Position numbers and translations under genes: made by a program. DNA of 64,000 bases from Psilocybe azurescens (taxonomy: Eukaryota > Basidiomycota > Agaricomycetes > Agaricales > Agrocybaceae), in the NCBI GenBank assembly GCA_023853785.1, contig JAJIRX010000549.1:62001-126000 (forward strand), in the 5' to 3' direction. The notes under the pieces are model-generated. The model saw only the letters and a program-made list of their open reading frames with translations, had not been told where the DNA came from and did not search any database. Positions 47,100 to 58,642 of this stretch are shown one piece after another (positions within the stretch are counted from its first letter, which is position 1; every line of letters starts with the position of its first letter).

Positions 47100-50071
47100 A
47101 TGCAGAACAAAATGCTGCGAGCGTTTAGCTGCGTTGTGCAGCTTGCCGCTTTGGCAACATCGGTCTGGGGCTTTGGCGTGACCACGTCTGGTAACTCCTT
47201 GGTAGTTGACACCAGTGGTGGTTTGGTTTTCAAAGGTTTGTGTTCATAATTCTCTCCTTAAATTCATGGGCCGCGTGAAGCTAATACGTGGCATGGCCAT
47301 TAGTCGACAAAACTACTGGTGACATCACGTCAATGGTATTCAACGGGATTGAGGTAGTTTATTCATTTCGTGTTGTTTGTTAGCATGTGATCAAGGCAGA
47401 GCGCCTGACTAGTTTATGATTCGATCCTCTATTAGGCACAAGACCAGAGCGGGAAGAACAGCCAGATCTCTTCTGGGATTGGAGCAAGCTGCTCGGCTGT
47501 TCAGACCGGCAACAGCAACAATTACATCAAAATAACGTGCACCACGAGCACGTTGACTCAGTGCGTTTTTGCCCAGAGCTTTTTCTCCTTACCATGCAGA
47601 GTGGAAATATTCTGATTTCAGCTGCTCACCAGCTATTATGTGGCGCGCTACAAAGATCCAGCAGTACATATGGCAACATAGTAAGCTTTCATTAACAAAA
47701 CTGGATCTGAAAGTTCATTTTTAACTTATCGTGCACGATGTCCTCCCTTTACAGTGTCACAGCAGAACCATCCGTAGGAGAACTGCGCTACATCGCCCGT
47801 TTGAACAGAGCCAATTTGCCGAACGGATACACCGTATCGGACATCAAAGGCGGCAGCGCCATTGAAGGCAGCGATGTCTACAGCGTCAATGGCCAGACGC
47901 GATCCAAATTCTACTCGTCAAGGCAGTTCATTGACGATCAGGTCCATGGTGTCACTGGGAATGGGATCGGCGCGTATATGATCATCCCTGGCACGGGGTA
48001 TGAGAGCTCCTCTGGGGGACCCTTCTTCCGCGACATCGACAACCAAGGAGGTGGGTGCTTGATTTCCATGCTTCGATTTCGTTTTGTTAATTTGAGTGAA
48101 CTCTACTAGGAGATCAGCAGGAACTGTATTTCTGTGAGTCAACTGACAATGGGCGCCAATTATGATGCTTACTTACGGGAACTTCGTTCTTCAGATATGG
48201 TATGCTGTCAAAATACGATGCTTGTTTCACTACTTATCAATTTAAATAGAACTCGGGACACACTCAGACAGAGTGTAAGTTGTCACTTATCAATCTCGTC
48301 GTTCTTCCCATTCTTACGACTTTCTCAGCTTACCGCACTGGCCTGTTTGGTCCATAGTATGCTTATCCAAATTAAACCTAACTGTTCAATTACTCACAGT
48401 GGAATAGCGCTCTGTGGTTCACAACTGGCTCAACACCTGCTGCTTCGTCCGTTGGTAAGCCCAAGCTCTATGGCTGTCGCTCACTGAGGCATACAATTCT
48501 GACAAACTCTAACAACAAATTAGACCCTAGCTTCTGGGAAGGCTTGAGTGTCAACGGCCTCGTACCCCAGGCATCGCGCGGGCGGGTAACCGGGAAGGCA
48601 TCTGGGATCCCATCCAGTTTCTCTTCTCTTCAAGTTGTCGGATTCTCCAATAGCGCTGCTCAGTACTGGTATGATACCATCATATTTAGCTCTTTTGCAT
48701 TCGTTGGATGGTTTCTGACCGGATGATGATGTTGAAGGGTTCGCACTGACTCCTCGGGATCGTTCACGAGCCCGTACATGAAGCCAGGAACCTATACCAT
48801 GACACGTAAGATCACCCTTCCCTATTGGTTTATACGCATACTCAAGGGATCAACGATATTCCTCCTCCCTCTACAGTGTATAAGTCAGAGTTTGCAGTGA
48901 CGACTCAATCGGTGTCGGTATCTGCTGGAAGCGTCGTCACTTCGAATATCGCATCCCAGGAAGCGGTAGGAGCTCCTTCATGATTCCCAGCTCTTTTATT
49001 GTTTTTGAACAACTTTTGATGATAGAACACAACGACCATCTGGCAAATTGGAGACTTTGACGGCACTCCGAGAGGGTTCTTGAACGCTGAGTGGGTTCTT
49101 CTTTTCTATAGAGTGTGTGCAGGCGAGAGGCTAATATACTTGGAAATCGAACAGTAAAATCGAGACCATGCAGTAAGGCACTCTCACTATTATACCTACA
49201 AAACCTATGCTTATCTGCTGTTATAGCCCAAGTGATAGTCGCATGTCGAACTGGGGACCGGGTACGGTTCTCCGTTTAATCCTCCACCTCGCCAATAGGG
49301 CCGTAACTCATACGCGCTTTGTGTGTGTATAGTCACCTTTAATGTTGGCAGTTCCACAAATTCCTTCCCTATGGCCCTCTTCAAGGTAATTTAAGCTCTA
49401 TGATATGATATGAAGAGCGGTTTACCAACCATGACACTCTCGTGACAGGCCGTCGGCTCACTCACCATCCGCTTCAACCTCTCATCTTCGCAAATTGGCG
49501 CCCGGACTTTGCAAATTGGAACCACGAATGCGTTTGCCGGTAAGCATCATTTTTCTTTTGCGCGGAAAGTGTTAAATTGATAGCTTTAAGGCGGACGACC
49601 CGGTGTTCAAGTGAACACCTGGTCCGCGTCGAACCCGGCAGCTCCTAGTCAGCCTGATTCCAGAGGTGTGTTATACTACTAAAGATACAAGAATTGTTAC
49701 CAAAGCTTATTTTTTATTTTTATTATTATAGGTGTAACGCGTGGGACTTGGAGAGGAAATGTAAGGATCTTCGATACCCACAAGTACTCCAGCTAACTAC
49801 CATCTCGGATAGAACATTATGTACACCTTCAACATCCGTGGGTCCTCGCTTTCATCGCCCGCATCGTTCTCTAAATGAAATGGTTATTACAGCATCCGGC
49901 ACCCTGGTGAGCGGCTCAAATACGATCATCGTCAACGTTATTTCCGGATCCTCTGGAGACGGCTTCCTGTGAGTAACGAGTTCTCAGCCTGCTCTAATCC
50001 GACGATGCGTGGCTCATCACATTGTGCCTAGGTCTCCCAACTTCATCATCGATGCGGTAAGGTTATACTAA
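47100..50071 (+). CDS. Secreted rhamnogalacturonan lyase, PL4 family
   Basis: A gene of many short exons. It starts at 47100 (or the in-frame Met at 47112) with a signal peptide ([18 protein letters not shown]). The mature start [21 protein letters not shown] is the classical PL4 opening. Next come [37 protein letters not shown], the long exon with [19 protein letters not shown] and [21 protein letters not shown], then [21 protein letters not shown] carbohydrate-domain pieces, and the end [14 protein letters not shown] and [14 protein letters not shown]4 enzymes cleave rhamnogalacturonan I by beta-elimination and have three beta-sandwich domains. All joins I checked keep the frame. It points to pectin degradation in plant material. 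Some middle exon borders are approximate. Confidence 0.85.
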
Positions 50072-51171
50072 AAGGAGGTGTACCAACCCTGTAGGCTGCG
50101 GGGGTCGGACGGCGGAAACATTGATAATTGTAAAAGTTCCGTTCCATAGTGTGTGAACAATGTACAGGCCTTCTAGAGCCTTCTAATTCTAAGTACTTGC
50201 ATTGTTCTCTGGTGACTCGTTTATTAAAACTGGCGTTTATCGTGGAAAGATTTTGGGAAACAGCTCTCACAGTGTAGTGAGCCCGTAGCTGAAGAGTGAT
50301 GCGCAGTGACGCGTCTGCCTGACTCCGCCTGAGCAGTTTCAGATCTTACGTGTTTTTTATTTTTTTTTGTAATTGCCCACTTGCAGCGCGCTTGATGAGG
50401 CTTTCTTCAGTCTTTGCATGGACACCGTACTCCGGCGGCCATTCGTCAAAAGGAGGTATAGGTGTGCGAGACATGGACTGAAATGAAGAGGAGCCGAGAT
50501 ACTGTACGAGCGTAGTCCGTGTTAGTCCGTGTCTAGGCTCTGGTATGCGAATAATGAAATTGAAATTGAGATTAAGCTTCGTATCTACCGTGTGTGCTCC
50601 AGAGTCTATGCATGCTTACACCGTGTACTACATATTTCCCAGACTACCCCTCTGAATCGAGTCAGAATCACACAGATTCTCACATTTTGGAGAACACGCG
50701 CTTTGTATGAATTCTAAAGTTATATCAACCCCAAATCCGGGCGCTCTGTGCACTTCTGTATCACACGTGCCGGCCGAACATATTTGTGCTCGTAGTCAAT
50801 GCACTCTGGAGTCCCTGGTGGCGGGGGTCATGATGGTGCCGAATATGGGAAGCAGCAATAAAACGCCAAGGTCCATCTGGATATCGCCCGAAATCGCGTG
50901 CAGGGGCTTTTTGATGGGAGCCTACAAATATATTATATGGGAACGCCTCAGGGTCTACAGCGGTGCCTTTTGCATCCTGTCCTTGTCGCTGCCTTTCTTC
51001 CTTTCTTTCGTTCTACATTCTGGATTGACGCTGGCTGCTGGCCGCTTCTTAGTGTGCCGCCAGCCTTTGTGCCTTCTTTTTCGAGACGACCGTCGAGCAG
51101 CGCCGAAAAAGGCTGGGGCTGGGCTAGAGATATCGATCAGGGACAGAGGCAAAGAAGAGCAAGCTTAGAGC
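50072..51171. other. Intergenic region
   Basis: The 3' region of the PL4 gene and upstream region of the 7-TM gene. The ORFs at 50707-51272 overlap the 7-TM start in other frames and show no family resemblance. No RNA gene seen. Confidence 0.4.
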
Positions 51172-53547
51172 ATGCTTTCGTTTCGGCTCAAGATCGCGTG
51201 GTTTGTTCTTTCATTAACAGGTGCGCCGCATTGTGTTCTCTTGTTACGTTTTCGAACTTCGAAGGGCGTTGACCTTGAATGACCAACCTCCATTATCGGA
51301 AATAGGTACTGGGTTCTGCGCGATTGTCCTGTGGGCGTTTGGGCGGGTCGCCGGGTCGAAATGGGGGCCTATGCTGTATTGCGCTGGGAATGTGGTGCTG
51401 CAAGGGATTTTCTGCCTCGGTGTGTTTCTGCTGCCTGACTTCATAACTCGAGATGTTTACTTATGCGTTGTGTAGGTATGATATACAGGATGGATCCATT
51501 CGCGATGCCTAGATCGTTCTGCATGGGTATGTGCGCTACCCACCCATTGCTCGCTTCTGTGTCTGACGTACAACTTCTGCGCGCCGATAGCACAATCCAT
51601 CTTGCTCACATTTGGGACAGACGTGCTCACCGGGGTGACCATTGCGTTTTCGATGGCGACGTACACCACCGTATTGAAGCCTAAAACATGGAATGATGGT
51701 AGACGGTATGTTGTTCTTTTGTTTTGCCATATGTTTTTTTTTTGAGAGTTTCTGTCTCACACATCTTTCTTTCTTTCTTTCTTTTTCTGTCATTTTTATT
51801 GATGATGGGCGTCGAACTTTTAGTGCGTTGCAGTGGAGGAACGCGTACATGCTTCCGATGGTCGTGTTTCCAGCCGTCGGGACAGCTATTCATATTATAT
51901 TGGTCGTGGAACTCGACGCGCTGCACCCCAGCGATGGCATGCACTGCGATGCGACGACGCCACAGTGGTACGTCCTCCCTCCCTCCTTTCCCTGAAGATT
52001 CGCAACTATATAACTTGCCCTCCTTCATCTCCCTCTCCCTCCTTCTCTTCCGAACCCTATCCGACACAACACAACACAGGACGCGCATGTTCGGCTTTGC
52101 AGGCGTCCCCTTCCTCATGACCCTGCCCTCCATCTACCTCTCCACCACGTCCATTCTCCAGATCCACAAGACGAACAAGCACCTCCAGCGCGCGCGGCCG
52201 GACAGCCTGGTCAGCGAGTTCAAGCGCTCGATGTCGGTGTCGATGCCGCGGAATAACAGCAGCAAGAGCAGGAACAAGGGCCACAGCAAGAGCAGGAGGG
52301 TGTCGTTTATCCCGCCGGCCGCGGTTGCCGTGGGCGCGGATGTAGAAGCGGGAAGGAAGTCGAAGAGAAGGTCGGAGGGCCGCGAGGCGATCGCGCCTGC
52401 GATCAGCAGTCCGACGCTGTTAGCGCGGAAGTTCCACCTGCCGTTTGGAGGGCCGCGGGTGCGTACGCCCATACCGACAGCGCCAGCGCCGGCGGGGGTG
52501 TCGGAGTCGAAGTCGAAGTCAGATTCAGCTGGGAGGGAGCTTGGTGATGAATACCACGAAGATGATGATGACGACGACGATAAAAGCTCGAGAGTGTCGG
52601 TGACGTTTCCTACCTTTGTCAATCCACACGCTACGCCTACGCCTACGAGCCACACGGCGGAGGAGGGCTGGGACCTGCAGCACCAGCAGGATATCGAGCT
52701 GCCGGAGGTAGATGGGGCGACGAATGAGATGCGCAACAGCTGGCGGCGGATCGTGAAGGACGGCGAGGCAGAGGTCAATACGGAGGACATGGACATGGGT
52801 ATGGGGATTGTGTGCTCTAGCGACTCGGCGACGGGCGATTCTGGCGGGGACTGGACGGTGGAGGACGACCTCGACCTCGACCCGGACTCCAAAACGGACT
52901 TGGGCGATATTTATGCGCTGAGCGAGGCGGAGCCGTATAAGGGCAAGGCCGTGGATTCGCTTTCTGCGAGTGGAAACAGTGCGTTTTGTTTGACTTCCCT
53001 TCCTTTGCTTTTCTTTCATCCAATGTGGGGGTTTGTACGGGCGTTGACTTCTGTTTTTGTTTTAGGTATGCCGGGGAGGCGGCAGAGAAGACCGCATCCC
53101 AGCCTTGCGCCTGCGATACGGTGGCTTATTTCTTTTCAACTGTACGTCTTCTGTCTCTCTTTTCCCCCTTCCTCCCTTCCTTTCTCCTTCTGCTCTGCGT
53201 GCACGCATTTCCCCACGTCGTCGTCGACCTACAACGACAATTATAACAATCGCTAATTCTTTTCTCCGTTCAATACAGGCTTTTCATCTTCGTACAAGTC
53301 CTCGCGAGCCTCTCGGTGTTCATCGATGTTGTAACGCACCGCGCGTCGCCCACGCCCTTCGGGACGCACTATGTCGCCTTGCTGCTGGCAGCCTGGGGGC
53401 CTGTGTTCATCTTTGGTAAGTCTGATATGCTGTTTGCACTTGAAATTGATTGGGGCGCGTGTTAATGATGGGGATGTTCACTGTGTAGGTCCTATTTCAG
53501 CTGTGAGGCATAATCTGATACCGTGGCGCCCGCTCGCGATTTCATGA
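51172..53547 (+). CDS. Seven-TM GPCR-like membrane protein with long Ser/acid-rich loop
   Basis: About nine exons with consensus introns join in frame. TM helices in order: LKIAWFVLSLTG/CAIVLW, WGPMLYCAGNVVLQGIF, SILLTFGTDVLTGVTIAF, AYMLPMVVFPAVGTAIHII, FGFAGVPFLMTLPSIYL, then a roughly 280-residue hydrophilic loop, LLFIFVQVLASLSVFIDVV, and YVALLLAAWGPVFIFGPI, ending RHNLIPWRPLAIS. The loop after TM5 is at first basic (SKSRNKGHSKSRR) and later acidic (EDDDDDDDKSS). Seven helices with a large third intracellular loop fit a GPCR topology, and STE3-like receptors have short extracellular loops like these. However, no diagnostic receptor motif was recognised, so a non-receptor 7-TM protein is possible. 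The frame is intact. Confidence 0.65.
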
Positions 53548-53586
53548 CCTGTGTTTATCATCGACGAACGTTTGCTTGCTTAGACC

Positions 53587-53640
53587 GTGTATATATCTAT
53601 TTCATCTATCTATCCATCCATCTATCTGTCTTTCTATAGT
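53587..53640 (+). repeat. TATC/ATCC microsatellite
   Basis: Imperfect tetranucleotide run (atctatttcatctatctatc and continuing ccatccatctatctgtc) in the 3' region between the convergent 7-TM and CBS genes. Confidence 0.6.
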
Positions 53641-53936
53641 CCAGCAATCCCCCCGAGCAAGGGATGGTTTATTTTACAAGTACGAATAGTAATAAGTACC
53701 TACATGTCTATAACTGTCTTCGCTTTACTCTCACAACATTCCCGTAGACACGAATTGGAATTGGAATGCACCATTCGCATTTGCATTTTACGTTTTGCGT
53801 GTTTATATCTTATGAGGCGATGTGTCATGTTCATGGTATGTGTGTATGTCAATCTCCATGTATATTCCAAGGTACAATATGGTCTCATACAATACGATAC
53901 GCCGAATACGCCGAAAGGGCAGAACTACTGTCGGAT

Positions 53937-54828
53937 TTACAGACCACGGCGGGAGACGAAGTTGTCGAGATCGTGCGATGTCGCGACTGCAAGCACGAAT
54001 TTGCGGCTTTGATCCGTCACTATTGAATAGTATGTCAGTGAGGGATCTACGTATTATCTTGAAATGTGTAGATTGTGGGGAGTGGGAAGCGGTAGGATTG
54101 TGGGAGGGGAGAGGTGGTAGAGGGGAGAGAAGGGAGAGAAGGGGAGAAGGGGGAGAGGGAGAGGGGAAGCGACCAGGAGAGGGACAGGAAGCGAACAGGG
54201 ACAGTCTAAGGGACAGGGACTGACCTAGCGCGAAGATGTTGGTCTTCAAGAACTCTTCGAGGTCTGATAGCGGCGAGAGAGGGGTAATGACGGTGTATGG
54301 CTCGGAGGAGGTCCGCTTGAACTTGGTCATGTACTGGCTGACTTTGTCGTCCTAAGTAGATGCTGGATTAATTGATCGTCAAATAACGAGAAGGGCGGAA
54401 GGGGCGTACGGGGTTGGCCTGGCCGGCTTCCCATTTCTGCTTCAGCTTAGCCACGTCTACGTAACCCAGGGGTCGTCGACTCTGGTCCAGCACTCTGCAC
54501 AGCGGTCCACGGTTCTGCGGTCAGCTGCGTTCTGCAGGGAAGGGAATGAGACCTTTGCAGGCCCCGTAATAGTACGCACGGGATGTGGGAGAAGTCACGC
54601 TCGTATGCGAGCTCGATGGCTCGTGAGATGGCCTCGTTTCTTGAGATGGAGAATGCAGGTGGGAGTTGGAGGTCCTATATGGGTTCGGTGAGATGGAAAC
54701 AGATGTGGCTTTGGCGCCGCGAAATTTGACGAGCATCTAGAGCTTACCTCGACGACTGCGCCGCGGTATTTATCTGCTGGGAGGGTGGATGGCTGGAAGA
54801 AGGAGCTGCTCATTGTTGCGGTGGCCAT
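53937..54828 (-). CDS. CBS-domain protein
   Basis: Five exons (54748-54828, 54580-54674, 54410-54494, 54225-54351, 53937-54019) give 156 aa in frame. It carries a CBS pair: DLQLPPAFSISRNEAISRAI, YERDFSHIPVLDQSRRPLGY, VDVAKLKQKWEAGQ, then YTVITPLSPLSDLEEFLKTN, IFALVTDQSRKFVLAVATSHDL and NFVSRRGL. CBS pairs bind adenine nucleotides or S-adenosyl ligands and act as sensors. Here they make up nearly the whole protein, as in a common fungal family of unknown role. The last intron (54020-54224) is unusually long and almost pure pyrimidine on the coding strand. The gene shares a 178-bp divergent upstream region with MLH1. It is intact. Confidence 0.85.
54100..54200 (+). repeat. Polypurine tract
   Basis: About 100 bp of almost uninterrupted G/A (repeating ggagagagg-like units) on the plus strand, inside the last intron of the minus-strand CBS gene. 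On the coding strand it is a C/T tract. It is simple-sequence DNA with mirror-like symmetry. Confidence 0.6.
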
Positions 54829-55006
54829 GGTGGTTCAGGAAAGAGAGGAGAGGAGACCTCGGTGCGGCTGGAGGTAGTGGGTTGAGCCAGGGTAATAATT
54901 AATAGAAAACGTCCGATCTAAGTGCCCGTGATTGCCTGGGTTAGGTCCACTTATTCTTAGGGTTAGGTTTCAGCGCTGCAGCCCTCAGCTAATAACCACC
55001 ACCACC
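54829..55006. promoter_or_regulatory. Divergent promoter region shared by CBS gene and MLH1
   Basis: Only 178 bp separate the two start codons, so both promoters must lie here. No TATA box is visible. MLH1 starts in a strong context (accaccATGG). Confidence 0.5.
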
Positions 55007-58000
55007 ATGGCGGAACCTAAGCCCATACGCCGTCTCACCGAGAACCTAATAAATAAAATCGCAGCGGGAGAGGTATGTTGAATTCGATACAAACACACAG
55101 CACGCGTGCACGCACTAATACAGACCCAAAGATCATTCACAGACCCGCTTCTGCTCTCAAAGAACTCCTGGAGAATAGCCTGGATGCCGGGGCGACCTCT
55201 ATTCGCGTCACCGTGAAAGACGGGGGCATGAAGTTGCTCCAGATTCAGGATAACGGGTGCGGGATACGCGTGAGTCCCGTTTGTTCGTTCATACTGCCAT
55301 GCTTTCAGCCACTGTACTTAATACTCATCACATTGGCTGACGACGGTGGGCGAATAGAAATCAGACCTGCCTATTCTCGCGGAGAGGTTCACGACGTCCA
55401 AGCTATCCACATTCTCCGATCTATCACGCATCACGACGTATGGCTTTCGAGGAGAAGCGCTGGCGTCCATGTCACACGTCGCCCACCTCTCCGTGATCAC
55501 AAAGACCAAACCCGATACTTGTGCATGGAAGTTCGTGCTTCTGTCACTGTATGGTACACTCAGGAACGCTATTCTTACTTCTTTTTTCTCGCCAGAGCAG
55601 CGTACTCGGATGGCACTCTTGTGGACGCGAAAACAGGCGAGAAAGCCGACCCGCGCCCATGTGCCGGAAACGACGGCACGACTATCACTGTATGTATGAC
55701 ATTCCAATAACCAATGCTGCATCATTCTTCAACTTCAATTCACTAAGCTCTAATGCTAATACTAATATATCGTCTTTCACTTCACTTCCACAGATCGAAG
55801 ACTTGTTCTACAACACCCCGACCCGTCTCTCAGCTTTACGCAGCACATCCGAGGAATACTCGCGTATATTGGACGTCATCACCAAATACGCGATCCACAA
55901 TCCCACCGTGTCCTTTCTTTGTAAAAAGGTCTGCCAATCTTTCAATACCTTCTTTCTTTGCATTGCATTGTATCGTGTTCTTGGTGTCTGGTCTGGTCTG
56001 AGTGGGTTTGTGCTGACGCAAGTACATATGTACATTATATAGGCAGGATCGCCTTCTCCGGACCTGTCCACTCCCTCTTCGTCAGACACCGTGACGGCTA
56101 TTCGACTGCTGTACGGACATTCTATTGCAAAGAGTTGATCCATCACAATGTTTCCTCCTCTGATAAAAACGTGAAGCGACGCGGGGGAACGGACATGGAC
56201 ATGGACGTTGACGACGAGGAGACGAAGACAAGCAAGAAGAAGACGAAGACGAAGGAGGAGATGACAACCCCGAATCATGGAAAGCGGAGACATACTTCAC
56301 GAACGCGAACTATCAGGCGAAGAAGATGGTGTTTCTCCTGTTCATCAACCGTGCGTGGCCTTACATCATATACCCACGTGTCAGTGCAAACTACAAGTGC
56401 CCTTTACTTACTTACAGACCGGCTTGTCGAGTCATCGAGGATGAAGCGGGCGTTTGAGGCGTGCTACTTGAGCGTCCTGCCCAAGGGGTCCTCGCCCTTC
56501 GTATATCTGAGGTGTGTCTGCATTTCGTTTCACCGTTCTTCCCCTTCTTGTCCCACCTCCATCACCACCGCCGCCTCCTCCTCTTCTTCTCGTAGCAAAA
56601 AGCTTCTGACACACAAGAAAATGTTATCTAAAGCCTACAAATTGACCCGCGCTCCGTCGATGTCAACGTGCACCCCACGAAACGCGAGGTCCACTTCCTC
56701 AACGAGGAGGAGATCACGGAGAGGGTAGCGGATGGGATCCAGGCGTGTCTTGCGAAGCAGAATCATTCGCGGACGTTTGAGTATCAGGTGCGAGTTGTTA
56801 AACTTTTCGCTTTTTGTTGAGACTCTTCAATTTATTTGATTCTAAATCCCAATGGGGAGGATAGACGACGTTGACTGGAGGCATACTTAACGACGACGAT
56901 AATATCCCATCCACATCCACTTCGACTTTGACTTCGAAGAAACGGTCAAGGAAGGAACGAGATGCGTCGGGAGACGAGAAAGAAGCGGAGGCGGAGGAGC
57001 GGCCTGTAGCATCGACTTCAGCGTCAAGTGCGTTTTTGTCTCTTACTTTGTCTCAACGTGACCTGATTAATAATTCACATCTTGCTAACCCTACCCTACA
57101 CTTATCCTCTCCATGATTATGACAAAAAAACGAAAACGAACAAGCAGCCGTCGACCCGAACCGCAAGATTTACTCGCAGCATAAAGTGCGCACGTCGGTC
57201 CAAGACCGGACGCTGGACTCCATGTTTCCTATCGCGCATCCCAATGCGAATGTGAACCAGATAGCTGAATCCTCACTTTTACCGTCCTCGTCTTCGTCTG
57301 GAGCGGAAATGGCGACGACACCGCCATTGAACACACTGGCGAAGTCGCGAGAGGTCAAGGAGTCGCAGTGCTTCCTCACATCTATCAAGGCGCTCAGGCA
57401 GAAGCTCGTCAAGGGCAAACATAGACGTAAGTATACGTTAGTTGGTTATAATTAATAGGTGTTCTTGCTTATACCCATTCATATTCATGTCCGGCTTCAC
57501 AAAACCTCTGTAGAATTAACGGAGAGCCTGGAGAAGCACATTTTCATCGGGATCGTCGACTTGAGGAGATGTCTCTCCCTTGTCCAGTACTCTACAAAGC
57601 TGTACCTCGTCAACCACGATGCGCTCGCGTACGTCTATCCTCCTCTTTGTATCGCAGGACCCAAACACTAACCACAACTCCTCTTTTCCCCCGGTTTTTC
57701 GATGCAGGGAAGAACTCTTCTATCAACTCGGCCTACGGCAATTTGGCGATATGAGCAGAATCAAGCTCGAGCCTGCGCCGTCTCTGCGCGAGCTGGTCCA
57801 GATTGCGGTCGACGCTGAGGAGAGCATCGATAATACCAAGCTGACAAGGGCACAGATTGCGGACGTGAGTTTTTGTTCAGTTGTGACCATTCTCACACCC
57901 TGGCTGTAGTTATGCGAGTCATTTGCTCATGGCGTCATTCGTACTGATTCAATGCTTATTTTCAACCTTTGACTTTTTAGCGTATCGTCAAGGTACTAAT

Positions 58001-58642
58001 GGACAGGCGGGAGATGCTAGCGGAGTATTTCTCGTTGACGATCTCGGAGAGTGGGCATGTGGAGAACATCCCGCTGCTGCTGAAGGACTACATCCCGAAC
58101 TTGGATAACCTCCCGAGCTTCCTCATGAGGCTTGGACCACAGGTACGTTTTACATTTGAGTTTGTTCTCGTGCCTTGTGCGTTTCCGTTACGTTGGGCAG
58201 TCAGCTAGAGCTGGGGTTCTTGATATAATGAATGAACCTCCGCGACTCGCTCCTCGACGAGAGAATTGGTGGCATGCAGTGCTGATCGATATTGATGGCT
58301 ATCACCCGCCAGGTCGATTGGTCGTCGGAGAGCGAATGTTTCGAGACGTTCCTGCGCGAGCTTGCGTACTTCTACACGCCGATACCTCCGATTCTTGATC
58401 CTGACTATCAGGCGTCGGACGATGGCGAGTTGAACCAGGAAAAGGATAAGGGCAAGGGGAAAGAGAAGGAAGGGGACAAAGAAAAGGAGAAGGAGCTGTA
58501 CAAATCCGAGCGGTGGCAGATCCAACACATCCTCTTCCCCGCCATGCGTCGATACTTGACCGCGCCTAAATCGCTGCTCGATCGCGATGTCGTGCAGATT
58601 GCTAACCTGCCGGATTTGTACAAAGTTTTTGAAAGATGTTGA
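55007..58642 (+). CDS. MLH1: DNA mismatch repair protein MLH1 (two frame breaks in one exon)
   Basis: A multi-exon gene covering the whole protein. GHKL ATPase part: [29 protein letters not shown] (motif I), QDNGCGIR (motif II), [36 protein letters not shown]. Then [32 protein letters not shown], the acidic linker, [20 protein letters not shown], and the end [11 protein letters not shown], the diagnostic MLH1 C-terminus. MLH1 pairs with PMS1/MLH3 to act after MutS recognition of mismatches. In the exon at about 56043-56350 the frame breaks twice by one missing base: between LLYGHSIAK and ELIHHN (AAAG at 56129-56132), and again within the repetitive GAAGAC linker before [14 protein letters not shown]. 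All other joins are clean. Consensus error or a real lesion. Confidence 0.93.

Noticed and set aside
52134..53019. Long minus-strand ORFs (up to 252 aa) opposite the 7-TM gene
   Set aside because: They lie antisense to the low-complexity loop; Ser-rich runs are complements of GA-rich codons. The sense frame has splice sites and TM helices.
51724..53256. 510-aa continuous plus-strand ORF taken as a single exon
   Set aside because: Its N-terminal part reads through an intron (out of frame with the TM4 exon) and its end runs into another intron; only the middle is true coding sequence.
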